DNA of 64,000 nucleotides from Chamaea fasciata (lineage: Eukaryota; Chordata; Aves; Passeriformes; Sylviidae): contig JARCOQ010000005.1 of the NCBI GenBank assembly GCA_029207755.1, positions 64,367,414-64,431,413 of the forward strand, given 5' to 3'. Positions 24,701-34,300 of the stretch are shown here, piece by piece. The first letter of the stretch is position 1, and each line of letters begins with the position of its first letter. The notes beneath the pieces are model-generated. The model searched no databases. It saw only the letters and a program-made list of their open reading frames with translations, and had not been told where the DNA came from. Position numbers and translations under genes: made by a program.

Positions 24701-26867
24701 ACCCTCAGAGATAGACAAGCCCTGTTCTGTGTCCATACCATTATTAAAGGAGAGAACTGTGAGGTGAACCTGGTGCAGGAGAGAAGTCCTCATGAATGAG
24801 TCCCTCTGTCTGTAGAGCAGGCTGTGAGAGCACAGTATGAGCACAAGCGTCCTCCAGACACACCACCACAGACTACATGCCCAATCCCTCCGGGCTGGGG
24901 AGTCACCCAGGCTCCATGAAGTCTCACTATCACTGCTTCAAAACATGCTGGCTTGCACCCCAAGGAACATCACAAGGGCTTTGATACTGCATTCAAGTAA
25001 CTTGGTTGAATCCTGTTGTGCTCACCACACCGGGGCATTGGGCTTCCTCTGTTTGGTAAGGCAGGCACAACCTCCTCTGCAGAGGCTGTTTTCCATACCT
25101 GCTTTGCAAAGGTGGATGACCTGTTACATGGTACAGAACAACACAGGATCAGGCCTTTCCATTCAGTACCTCCTTTCTATCCCCACATGTACCCCAGATG
25201 TCTTGCAAGATCCTGACAATTTATACTGTCCTAGAGAGGGTCAAGCCCTAGCTAGGTGGAAAATGCTATGTCCAAGCTATCACCTCTGAATCCTAGCACC
25301 TGGAATGAAAAGCACTGTCACCAAAGACACTAACTGGTTGGAGGGTCACAGAGGAGCGGCATACAGGAACAGGCTGCAGTAAAGGCAGCACACAGTGGAA
25401 CTGGGATCCCAGATCCATTATTTATCATCTTTGTTCATGTTCTGGATAAATGTGGCAAAAAAGCCTGTTACTGATGATTCCCACAGGACATTTAATCAAG
25501 AGGGGCTGCCAACACCAATCAAGAGAGATTAATAAAGCAAGAGGGAAATGGAGATAAAAACCAGAGGTTGAAAACAGACAGTGATTTACAATCACGGGAA
25601 AAAGTAATCTCAACTAGAGGTATTCAACAAAAGGGATTTGGGGAAGAATGAGAAGATGCTGGAGATCGTAGAAGAGCTCTCCTACAATACAGCTGACAGT
25701 GTGTTAAGGCCAGTTCTGCAACCTGATAGTGCTGGTGATGGGGAAAGCCAAGAAGAGCCAAAACAGCCTATGCAGAAGGATCACATTACAGACCACTCAA
25801 GGGTAGTCCTCCACTGCCAGGCACTGGAAAAGTCACACCTCAAATGCAGTGTTGGCTCCAAGCCGCTCAGCAGATGAAGAAACTAGGAAAAATTGATGGA
25901 CCAGCAAAAGGAGGACCACCTGCAAGTACCCAAAGGGTGCAGACACCAAAGCAGAGGGCCTTCTGCCAGCCTGCAGGACCACAGCAAACAGGTAGTGGTG
26001 AGAACCAGAGACAGGTAACACCAGCCCTCACGGAGGGATCGAGCAGGCTGCTGGGTAGTCTCACCACTCTGGCCCTATACAGTTTGAACCAATAAAAACA
26101 TGAGCAGGCAAAGCATCAGGGAACATATCTACACATCAGCACACTGGCTTGGAAGAACTCCTACCCAGGTGACCTGCTGTGGTAACAGGAAACCCAGCAC
26201 CTCATGGGCTCTGTACACTGAGCTTCCAGCTCAGGTCATTCCAGATATTAACTCTAAATCCCATTAGAGATCTACCAGATCTGAGCCCCAGGACTTCAAC
26301 CAGGCCAGGCTCTCTGACCTGTTTTACACCTCCTAGTCTCAGACCTTTGCCTTACAGGTCCTGGACCACTGCTTCCACTACCAGTGTTCCCAAAACTGTA
26401 TTCCTTCTATCCCTGAAGGAATAGCTATGCCCTCCCTTTCCACCATGCACTCTGCGAACAGATTTTATACCCACACACACCCAAGTTCAAGAAAAGGAAG
26501 TGAGAACACTGGAGTAGGGTGTATGACAATTATGCCCCAAACAGTCCAAATCTAAATCAGTCTGACCAACCACCACGTGTCCAGTATGTGGGAAGGCAAA
26601 GCTGCGCTCATCCCCCTTTCATGAGAAGGCCAGCAGCCACTAGCAGTATTCCATTAGTTGTTGCTTTTTTTCCTCTTTTCCACTCCTTCCAACCTTACAT
26701 GGTGCCCACAAATATCAACAGGCAAGAAAAATAAACCCAAAACAATGATGCAATTGAGAAAACCAACCCTGAGATGGACTCTCACACTCACCTAGGTAAA
26801 TGTCTCCAAACGAGCCACTGCCAATCTTTCTGCCCAGCCGGTATTTGTTTCCCACTCGAAGCTCCAT
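9608..26867 (-). CDS. CSNK1E: Casein kinase 1 epsilon (complete, nine coding exons)
   Basis: CSNK1E is a cytosolic and nuclear Ser/Thr kinase that phosphorylates PER proteins in the circadian clock and Dishevelled in Wnt signalling. Coding exons, 5' to 3' on the minus strand: 26867-26792, 20484-20374, 20209-20061, 19359-19131, 12751-12581, 11086-10938, 10466-10274, 10169-10030, 9640-9608. Every junction is GT-AG, all phases match and the sum is 416 codons, equal to the human length as I recall it. The P-loop GSGSFG is at residues 16-21, the catalytic lysine is K38 in [17 protein letters not shown] places D128 as catalytic base, and DFG is at 149-151. The C-terminal tail from about residue 296 is the autoinhibitory region; its [16 protein letters not shown] and SVPFDHLGK segments are epsilon-type and separate it from CSNK1D. 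The conservative T31 replaces the serine of human. No break is seen. Confidence 0.97.
10030..10169 (-). CDS. CSNK1E: CSNK1E coding exon, regulatory tail
   Basis: It encodes the [15 protein letters not shown] to RISASQ part of the tail, rich in Ser/Thr that are autophosphorylated in the family. The acceptor CCCCAACAG and the donor CACAG/GTGAGT are both good. It enters in phase 1 (glycine split) and leaves in phase 0. Confidence 0.95.
10274..10466 (-). CDS. CSNK1E: CSNK1E coding exon, start of the tail
   Basis: It begins [10 protein letters not shown] and contains the charged [11 protein letters not shown] segment followed by Pro/Ala-rich sequence. The acceptor is TCTACTTAG and the donor is TCCG/GTGAGG. 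It enters in phase 0 and leaves in phase 1. Confidence 0.95.
10938..11086 (-). CDS. CSNK1E: CSNK1E coding exon, kinase C-lobe end
   Basis: It encodes [16 protein letters not shown] to VFDWNMLKF, the last part of the kinase domain. The acceptor is CTCTCTCCAG and the donor is AAATTT/GTGAGTG; the length is 149 bases. Confidence 0.96.
11520..11960. repeat. Diverged CR1-like fragment in a CSNK1E intron
   Basis: The stretch contains phrases resembling old CR1/L3-type elements, such as GGAGTTCCACAGGTCTACT followed by GTGTGAAGAAC, and a later CCTTTCCTGGGCC. It is degenerate and its ends and orientation are uncertain. Confidence 0.35.
12581..12751 (-). CDS. CSNK1E: CSNK1E coding exon, C-lobe
   Basis: It encodes [17 protein letters not shown] to EVLCKGYP. 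It includes the basic [13 protein letters not shown] stretch that in this family overlaps the nuclear localisation and anion-binding region. The acceptor is TTCTCACAG and the donor is ACCCTT/GTAAGTG. Confidence 0.96.
12752..19130 (-). other. CSNK1E: CSNK1E 6.4-kb intron
   Basis: This phase-1 intron lies between the activation-loop and C-lobe exons. It holds a 13-G run near 14198-14210, a 37-A run at 15753-15789 and otherwise unremarkable sequence. No nested exon or RNA gene could be supported. Confidence 0.7.
15753..15789 (+). repeat. Poly-A tract of 37 bases
   Basis: An uninterrupted A run preceded by a G-rich stretch and followed by CAACAAAACAAC. No retroposon body is recognisable to its left, so it may be simple-sequence expansion and not a retroposon tail. 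Confidence 0.7.
19131..19359 (-). CDS. CSNK1E: CSNK1E coding exon, catalytic and activation loops
   Basis: It encodes [20 protein letters not shown] through DFGLAKKY to NTHLGI, including the HRD aspartate D128 and the DFG motif. The acceptor is CTCCTTCAG and the donor is GAATTG/GTGAGC; the length is 229 bases. Confidence 0.97.
19360..20373 (-). other. CSNK1E: CSNK1E introns of 701 and 164 bases
   Basis: Introns 19360-20060 and 20210-20373 flank the hinge exon. Nothing else is recognisable in them. Confidence 0.6.
20061..20209 (-). CDS. CSNK1E: CSNK1E coding exon, hinge region
   Basis: It encodes [19 protein letters not shown], the gatekeeper and hinge [11 protein letters not shown], and VLLLADQM. 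The acceptor is TTTCCCCAG and the donor is AGATG/GTAAGT. Confidence 0.97.
20374..20484 (-). CDS. CSNK1E: CSNK1E coding exon with catalytic lysine
   Basis: It encodes [19 protein letters not shown] to FYKMMQGG; K38 lies in VAIK. The acceptor is TTTCTATGCAG and the donor is GGAGGAG/GTGAGA. It enters and leaves in phase 1. Confidence 0.97.
20725..20786 (+). repeat. Copy A of a 62-bp direct duplication
   Basis: It matches 21863-21925 with one substitution and one single-base indel, covering the stretch from TGGATC through AAGTTAGCCAAGA. The two copies are 1.1 kb apart in the same intron. Confidence 0.9.
21863..21925 (+). repeat. Copy B of a 62-bp direct duplication
   Basis: The partner of 20725-20786, with an extra C in the GGATCCT segment and CACCTCC in place of CATCTCC. 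The near-identity suggests a recent duplication or a transposed short unit. Confidence 0.9.
22010..22330 (+). repeat. Old CR1/L3-like LINE 3' fragment
   Basis: The phrases GACAACAGTCTACAAATATT and GAAGGCTGTAAACACTAAGG resemble the 3' part of ancient CR1/L3 elements in plus orientation. It is degraded and the boundaries are approximate. Confidence 0.45.
23020..23830 (-). mobile_element. CR1 LINE fragment, minus orientation
   Basis: It begins on the plus strand with GGTTTGGGTTGGAAGGGACC, the reverse complement of the CR1 3' end, and continues through the familiar antisense CR1 phrases CTCTGGGGTACCC, CTTGTCCTATCACT and CTCAGCCTTTCCTCATA. It is a 5'-truncated copy, as is usual for CR1. The far edge near 23.8 kb is approximate. 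Confidence 0.85.
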
Positions 26868-26879
26868 GGTTCAGTCGTG
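26792..26879 (-). CDS. CSNK1E: CSNK1E first coding exon with start codon
   Basis: The ATG is at 26867-26865 in an ACC-ATG-G Kozak context and is followed by [20 protein letters not shown]. Twelve bases of 5' UTR precede it in the exon, which starts after the acceptor TTTTTTTCTCAG at 26881-26880. The donor is CCTAG/GTGAGTG. This start gives the family's standard N terminus. Confidence 0.96.
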
Positions 26880-28089
26880 CTGAGAAAAAAAGCACAGAAG
26901 GAGCAGTGTCAGAGCAGAAACAGGAAGTGAATCATGTAAGACTACAGAAGAGACCTCCCCACTTCACCCAGAGGCTGAGTAGTTTTAAATCTTGAAATAC
27001 TTCACTTTCTACACAGCTTCTATCACCTCTCCTGATCTCCTCAGCTTCCAGGGACAGCATGAGCAAGAAACACTGCAGGAACAGAACACTCTCAAGCATG
27101 TTTTTCCCATGTTCCCATTATTAGAATGAAGCATGCTTGAACCTCTTCTCCACCATTTTGCTGAGAGACTCGGAAGGGGTTCAGGAAACCCCTTCTAAGA
27201 AGGTTTCAGTGCATGATCACACCACACTACTGTAAAGAAGTACTGCTTCTCATACCTTACAGTACCTGGCACTGGGACAAGAAGTGACGCAGGAGGGTCA
27301 GGCATAGTAAACCCTGTGAGGAGTTTCTGTCTGACCCAGCCCTACTCCAACACCTTGGTGGTGGTGAAGCACAGGACCCCAAGGGCTGTGAGAGACAGAC
27401 AGACTGCCAGGAGCAAGCGACTCCATCGCTCCTAGGCAGGAGCTGGCACAGGGGACAGGGAGGAGACATCTCACTCAACTGAACCCTGCCAGGCACACAC
27501 TGACTGGGAATATCACTTGCTCATCTCCACACGCTTCTGCTGATGGGATCACCACCTCCTTTGGTCTACCTGAGCCTCTCCATCTTTCTTGCCAACTTAG
27601 GTGTGCCAGCTGTTCGTTTTCAGGAGCTCAGGCCTTTCCTCATCCTTTTTTTCTGAGATGATTAGCTAACACTTTGACCTGACATACACCACCAACATGC
27701 CCAGGCACTGCCTATTCATCTTCCACAGAAAACCATCTAGGTGGAAGGACCACAGCCACAGAGTTTGTTCTCTCTGGCAACCTCAACTTCTGCTGCAAAC
27801 ATTTTGGCCAAACACAGCTCCAGCAGTTCCTCTCCTAACAGCCAGCCCCCTTTCCCTTGCCTCTTCTATGACCACCAACTTATTCACATCTCTCCCCAAG
27901 ACAGTCAATGTCTCCTTTTAGAGGGATTTGCCACAGTCCTAATTTATGCAATGCCACATTATTAGAGTACAAAATGCGGACACAGAGCCTGTTGGGGACA
28001 GGAAAGGTGAGGAATGATTCATGTTTTCACAAGTGGATGCAAGGAACTTTCCCTTGCTGGAGCCTGGTGGGAAGGAAGCATCACTGAAG

Positions 28090-28300
28090 GAAAGAAGGGA
28101 GAAATGGCCTTGTGAGACAGATGTACAAAAAAATAATCCCAGCTACAGGATTCTGGGCATACTACAAACCCAGAGCTGCTTCTCCTGCCCCAGGAGATGG
28201 GATTACAGAAAGAAGAATGGACAGGCTGCAGAGATGTACAGGGAAATAATCCTATCAAGGCATTCAGGGGACATTGTGAACCCTGAAAGCAGAGCTCCAG
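28090..28300 (+). repeat. Imperfect tandem duplication, unit about 100 bp
   Basis: Two successive blocks share GATGTACA, AAATAATCC, a TTC(T/A)GGG core, and CAGAGCT(G/C)C in the same order. The similarity is partial, so this is an old tandem duplication or a chance arrangement. Confidence 0.4.
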
Positions 28301-29941
28301 TCACCAGAAACCACACACAAAACACTCAGAGGTGGAGTCCCCTCACCTAGTATTTGCTTATGCATGTGGGTTTCTGTGCATCTAAAGTCTACAAATCCCT
28401 GTGGCTATTTCTGATTTTCTTACTATAAGGAATGTAGGCAGAGCCTTGGGAACCGAACCAGGAGGCAGGCGTACCTGGGTGAGGGCACAGCAAACAGACA
28501 TGATTTTTATCCGCTGCCTGCTGTTCTGTATAACCACATTAACATACATCTGACTTGCTTACACTCCTACTCCAATAAATGATCAAAGGTGTGTGTCCTC
28601 AGGAACCTGTCACACCACTGTCAAGAAGACAGCTCTCAATCCTCCTTCCTTCATGGAGTGTTTGCCCAGGCCTGTGAACCCTGAACACTTCCACTTGAGT
28701 CCAATTCCCAGCTGGGGTGTGCACAGCCAAGCACACGGCAGAGACCAGGGAAGAAGTCCCAGTGGAGTCTGCTCCACAGCAGTACACAGCAGGTACTGCT
28801 CTGCAACACCACAGTCCCAAACCTATATTCGGACCTACCCTTCTGGGACAGGCAGGGGCCAGGTCAAGAAGGGCTTCTCACACAACCAGGCAGCAGCCCT
28901 TGTAGCTGATTAAGCAACAGGCTCCAAAGGGGAATCTAAAAAATGCTCCGGGGTGCAGGAAGCAGGATAATGGAGTAAAAAAAAATCATGGTCTCACACA
29001 GCTGTCATTTTGCCTTATCTCGCCCCCCAACACACATATATACATAAGTGTGAGTAGAAAACCTGGGCGGAGGATATCCAGAGAGCGAGCGCCTGGATTC
29101 CTATGGCAGGACACACACATCCCACCCCCTCAACAACTGCTCCAGGAGTTCAAACATCTATCCCATCTACCCCCACCACCACCTACAGCTTCTGCCCTTT
29201 ATCTTCTGATCTTCAGGTCTACTGTTACAAGAAAGAAAACTGTATCCATAAAATATATATTCTTATATGTGGAATTTATAAGTGTATTATTTATGCATGT
29301 AAAATTTAAAAAGCCATCCCTTCTTCCCATCTTACCCCCACCACGGGCTTAACGCCCACCCCCCCCAGCCCTGCCACCCTTCCTGCACTCTACAGCCAAG
29401 GCAGCATTCCCAGGGGCTGCAGGGCAATCATTTAGTTTTCCATAAGGGATTAACACAGATACAACCTCAGTGCGAGAGTGTGCTCTGCATGAGCGTTAGC
29501 ATATGCGAATATCCAATACTACACAGCCTCAAAAAAAATAATACTATCCAGCCACCAGCGCTGCTTCCTCACACACACCATCTTGCACCAGCCCCTTTTA
29601 TATAATATAAAATACCCATGTACAGGCACAAAGGCCATTATATAAACACACGATAAGAGTTGATACCACATTGCTGTGCCAGCAACGATGGTGATCAAAG
29701 ACACGACAGGGACCATCTTGGGTGGGGGGAGCCCAAGAGGCGCTGGGGGACAGGATGAACACCTCTGTCTCATCCGAGGGGGTCGAGAATGAGAAGATGC
29801 CCTGTCTAGCAAAAGCCGTACAAAACCAAACCCACGGCTCCATAATGGAGGCTGCCGATCCCAGCACCGCGCCGGCTTTTAGTGGAAGTGTTGGGAGTGG
29901 GGGCTGCTTTACCCATAGACCATTAAGGCTTTACACGGCGC

Positions 29942-29976
29942 TTTTTTTTTTTCTTTTTTTTTTTTTGGGGGGGGGG
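29942..29976 (+). repeat. Poly-T then poly-G low-complexity tract
   Basis: Two T runs joined by a single C are followed directly by ten G, then GTGCGGGGGG. It lies about 400 bases inside intron 1 from the CSNK1E CpG island, in transcript orientation a C-run followed by an A-run. Confidence 0.8.
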
Positions 29977-30329
29977 TGCGGGGGGTGTTTGAAGGGAAAA
30001 AAGGATGAGGCTGGAAAAACAGTAATTTGAACTGGCTTAAAAATGTGAAGGAAAAAAGAAAAAAAATATATTTTGATTGACATGCAAAACACCAATCCCC
30101 TCCAGACCCTTAGACACTTACAAAAAGGAGACCAGCAAATAAGATGGGGGGAGAAAAGAAACACCAAGCACAGAGCATTTCAACTACATTTGAGGAAGAA
30201 ATATCCACAACAGGAAAACAGATAAGGGGGGGACACACAAAAATATATAACAATAAATATGTCCCTTACACCCCCACCCCCTACAGGCAAACACTACGCG
30301 AAGACAGCCGTACCCGAGCTGTTATTTTT

Positions 30330-31330
30330 CCGGGTAGGTAACAAAAAGCTGCCACCCCCGGGAACGGCGCTGAACTTCTCGTCCCCCCACTCGCACCCGG
30401 CCGCGGCCATCGACCCCCGCCCTTACCGCCCCCCACAAGATGAAACACCGACCCCACAGCCCCCCCCAAACGCAGACACCCCCTCTCCCCCGAAAGAGGC
30501 GATGAGGGGGGCCGGGGAGGGAGACCAGGAGCATCACTGAACGGAAGGGGGGGGGGCTAGATCCCCCGGGGGGCGGCCCCCCGCCGGGACCCCCGCAGAC
30601 CCCCGCCGAGAACACACGGCACCCCCCTCCCCGGCCGGCCCCGCCGGCAGCCAGGCAGGGCCCCGGCAGGCGGAGAAAGGAGAGAAGGGGGAACCCTGCC
30701 CCCCAAAACGTGCCAGTGGCGGAGGGGGCGACCCCCTCCCCGCGCCCCCACAACGGGGCTTTTGTCCCCCGCGCCCCCCCGGCCCGGCGCATCGCGCCCT
30801 GCCCTCCCCTCCCCCGCCCCCTCCCCCTCCCTCCGCGCACACAAAGAGCCGGAGGGGCCGCCTTTCCCCCGGGGTTTGCGCCCCAAGATGGGGGCGGGCG
30901 CCCCCCATACCCACCCTGACGGGAAGGGGGCCGTGTGGGGATGCTGCTCCGCCGGCTGTCAGGGGGCCAGGCGGCCGCGGCGAGAAGGATGACGGAGGAT
31001 TGGGGAGGGCTGGTGGCGGCCGTGCCCGGCGCGTCCCTCCTTCGCTCGGCTCGGCGCGGCGCGGCGCTGCCTGCCGCCTCCCGCCCGCTCGCCGTCCCCT
31101 CCAGCCGGCGTGTGCTCGACACAGCCCCGGCGCTCACCCAGTTTCCATTGAGCCCCGGAGCCAAACCCACTGATGTCACCCAGCGCAGCCCCGGCCCGCC
31201 TCCGCCTCCTCCTCCGCCCGCCGTTAAAGGCGCAACCGCCGCGGCTCTCGGCTCCTTCGCACCCGCCGTCCCTCAGCTCCGGCGAGCGGGGCAGACATAC
31301 AGGGGCTCGGTTTTGGGGGCCGCGACCCCG
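30330..31330 (-). promoter_or_regulatory. CSNK1E: CpG-island promoter and 5' UTR exon region of CSNK1E
   Basis: About 1 kb of very G+C- and CpG-rich sequence lies 3.5 kb upstream of the CSNK1E start-codon exon with no other minus-strand gene between. Candidate exon-1 donors on the minus strand are AAACTGG/GTGAGCG (exon end 31138), CAGG/GTGGGTATG (near 30915) and GGCG/GTAAGGG (exon end 30427). A CRE-like TGACATCA lies near 31170-31177. Several first exons may be used. Long frames here on both strands reflect base composition. Confidence 0.75.
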
Positions 31331-34300
31331 CTGAAGGTTTCTCCTCAGAGTGGAGCAATAGCCCACCCATGGCAGACCCCCAAAGCAGGATGGCCCCACA
31401 TGGAGATAATCAAACGAGGGTGTGGGGTCCCATCGTGCTGGCAGCGAATGTCAAGCGGGGGATCGTCAGGAAGGCTCAGAAGGCCCCACAGTGTTCAGGG
31501 CTCCTCAGCCCACGCCCCTCAGGAGTGGGGATGCCTCTTGGGTGAAGCGCCTGCAAATCCACACGAATAACAAAGCACACACATCATCCCTAATGTGGAC
31601 AGACAGAGGTCCATGAGACACCCACCAACAGATGGGTGCAAAGCTGGGGCTACTCGCCAGGCCCTGGTGTGTTTGGGGGCCAGGTGGGCACAGCAAGCCC
31701 CAGAGCACCTCTGAAAGCCAGCTGAGGCAGGGGGAGAAGCCAGGACGTATCAGACCTAAATGGGGGTGTAGGAGCAAAGCCTGAGCTGGGAAACTCTTTG
31801 GGGGCTTCTGGGAGATTGGGGCTGGATGTGCAAAGGAGGATGGAGGTGCTGTTGAGAGTGCTGGGAGCAGGACTGCAGGAAAGGCTGGAGGCCCATGTAG
31901 TGTGAGCCGGAAGGGACAGGGGGTCCTGTGGAGCAAGAGCCAGATGCTGCCCAGCTTTGGAGGCACCAGGATGCTTTGCCAGAGTCCAGTAGCTGCTCCA
32001 GCATAGCCATCCCAAAGTCAAGAACCCCAGTTCCCACAGTTGGAGATAAGTGTGAGGGGAAGAGTTCAGGAGCCCCCATACCAGAAGAGCCCATAGGTTC
32101 TCCTAGGCTCCTCTAAGGGCTCCTCTAAGCTAGGCCCCTGATGTCAGCTTCCAAATACACAATGTAAGCATAGGCTGTTGGCACCAAGAGGCCCAAGGTG
32201 CAGCTGTGCTGGCACTGTGTGCTGCAGAGAGGAGTTGTTGCTCCAAGTTGTACCAAGATAGGGGGCTGCAACCTTCTGAATGCCACTGCCAGCCAGTGCC
32301 TGCACTGACTTGACAGTCCATTGAGACCTGGGAATTGTTCCTCATTTATGCAAGCCCTTGGGAACCAGTACTGCTTCCCTCTCTCACTGCTGGGCCTGCT
32401 TTATTACAGAACTTTGCCTGCACTTGGAGAATTTAAAATTTAATTGAGTTTTTCATAGTAGTGACATTTTCTTACACATGCTCCATTGAGCCTCTGTTTT
32501 TTCACAGCTTATGTAACATTGAGCAGATGGGAAGGCAGGTAACAGTATGCAGCCACTGCTGCATCCAGCCAGGGAAGGGTTGCTCTCCTTCTCTGGGTGG
32601 GTGCACATCAGGGAGACGGGATTTGCCAAAGCCCAGCACTGCTCGTGACTTTGCTGCAAGTGGCAGGCTCATACAGGCACTGGGACAAGTGGGCTCTGAT
32701 ACAGAGCTGGGAAGAATGGATCTGAATCAGCATCCAGGGGAAGCAGCACTCAGCATGCCTTGTGGGAGCAGAGTTTAGGGTGACACTGCTTGGCAAGCAG
32801 GTGCAAGGTCTGGAGGGACAGTGGCTATACCAACTCTCCCCCTGTTGCTGACTGAGGCAGCAGCATGGAATTTGAAGAAATCCCCAACGTAGATGCAGCC
32901 CTTGGGGATGAAATTGGAGTGTGTACAGACACTTCAGCTACCTTTATTTTAATCATTGACAGCTTAAAATAAGAACTCTTTAATTAGAAACATTCCCTTA
33001 ATTGAATTGTAATCAAGCTTTTAGTTCTGGCTAGCCATGTGATCTATTAACACCCACCTCTCTCCAAGCATTGCCTAGTTACACCTCTTCTTATGGAGTA
33101 ATTTTTATTAGAGAGCCTGGGCCAGAGGCTGCTGATTTTGGCTACACATGTAGCAGCTAGTACTGCAAGGACCCTGTCTCCATCAGAGATGTCAGTGCTC
33201 CAGCACTGCAACAGGTAACTTCTGCCCTGGTATCTGAAAAAGGAAGTTGTTTTATATGACACAAGCAGCAGGATCCCAACTAGAGATAGGCCAGCTGGGG
33301 TTGGGTTGGAGAGGGAATAAATCTGAGGGACAAGCAGAATCCATGCTCACAAAGCCTGCTGGGCCATCTCCATTCCTCCCAGTTATCAAAGTGGTGGATA
33401 GCTGCAGTACCTTTTTTCCTCTGTGCACTTCTCCAAAGAGGAACATCCCCCTCAGGTTAGCACTGTATTAGGCACCAACTAAGGTACATACACTAAGATT
33501 CTGTTCAGACAACAGCACCTGGAAGGCTGTCTAACCCTCCAGACCCAGCAGTGAGACACAGCTCACACATTCAAAGCAACATTCCCAGATGAGGCCCCAG
33601 GAGGCCTCACCTTGTCCTGTCTCCCTGGTTTGCCTGGAAGGGATCTTTGGGTGCCAGGGCATGGAAGGGAGTCCAAGCCCCTCAGCCCAGCAACCAGGGG
33701 CCTTGCACCTGGGATACCTGATGTCACAGACAGTTTCAGAAGTGGTCAAAGTACCCCTAGATAATACAGGGAGTGCTGCTGCTGAAGGCAGGCAAGTAGA
33801 AGATAGGCTACGTTTGGCTGCTGTCCTATTCACATGCCAAGGTTCTTGGGCTGTCCCAAGTGCTCTCATTGCAGCGCTGTAGAGGGAACCCATGGCAACA
33901 TGTCTTGAGCTGAATCTTGTGGGCTGGTGTGTCCAAGGGGGCTATACCTCAGCCAGCCAGCTGGCACCCAGCCAGCCTCTCCACTGCCCATCTTGTCATT
34001 CCTCAGGTAGGAAAAGAAAAGAAGGGCTAGAGTTGTGCTGTTTATTCACAGTGTCATGGTTGGGTGGGTGGTGTTCCAGAGTCACAGTATATGATATTCA
34101 TAGCACCTAGTAAAACTCATGGGAAAGCTGAGCTCCAGTGACCTAGCAGACCTCAGGAAACTGCCAGGTGACATTTGGCAGCTCTGCCTGATAAACAAGG
34201 AGCAGAATCCCATTTCACCCACTCTCTGGAAAAGGACAAACTGCTTTGAAGACCAAGGTCAGTTTGCCACAGAGACACTTGCATGTGCTAGGGAAGTGTG

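Larger units (their letters stand above)
20485..26791 (-). other. CSNK1E: CSNK1E 6.3-kb intron
   Basis: The intron between the first two coding exons. It contains a local direct duplication, an old CR1/L3-like fragment and a minus-oriented CR1. The remainder, from about 23.8 to 26.8 kb, shows nothing I can name. Confidence 0.7.
26880..30330 (-). other. CSNK1E: CSNK1E intron 1
   Basis: This stretch separates the start-codon exon from the CpG-island promoter. It includes a loose tandem duplication near 28.1-28.3 kb and a T-run followed by a G-run at 29942-29976. No coding exon is supported. Confidence 0.6.

Noticed and set aside
9608..26867. The kinase could be CSNK1D
   Set aside because: The tail sequences ([40 protein letters not shown]) and the KCNJ4 neighbourhood are those of CSNK1E.
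30322..31570. 285-codon minus frame and 211-codon plus frame
   Set aside because: They overlap on opposite strands inside the CSNK1E CpG island, with the same Gly/Arg/Pro composition effect and no family signature.
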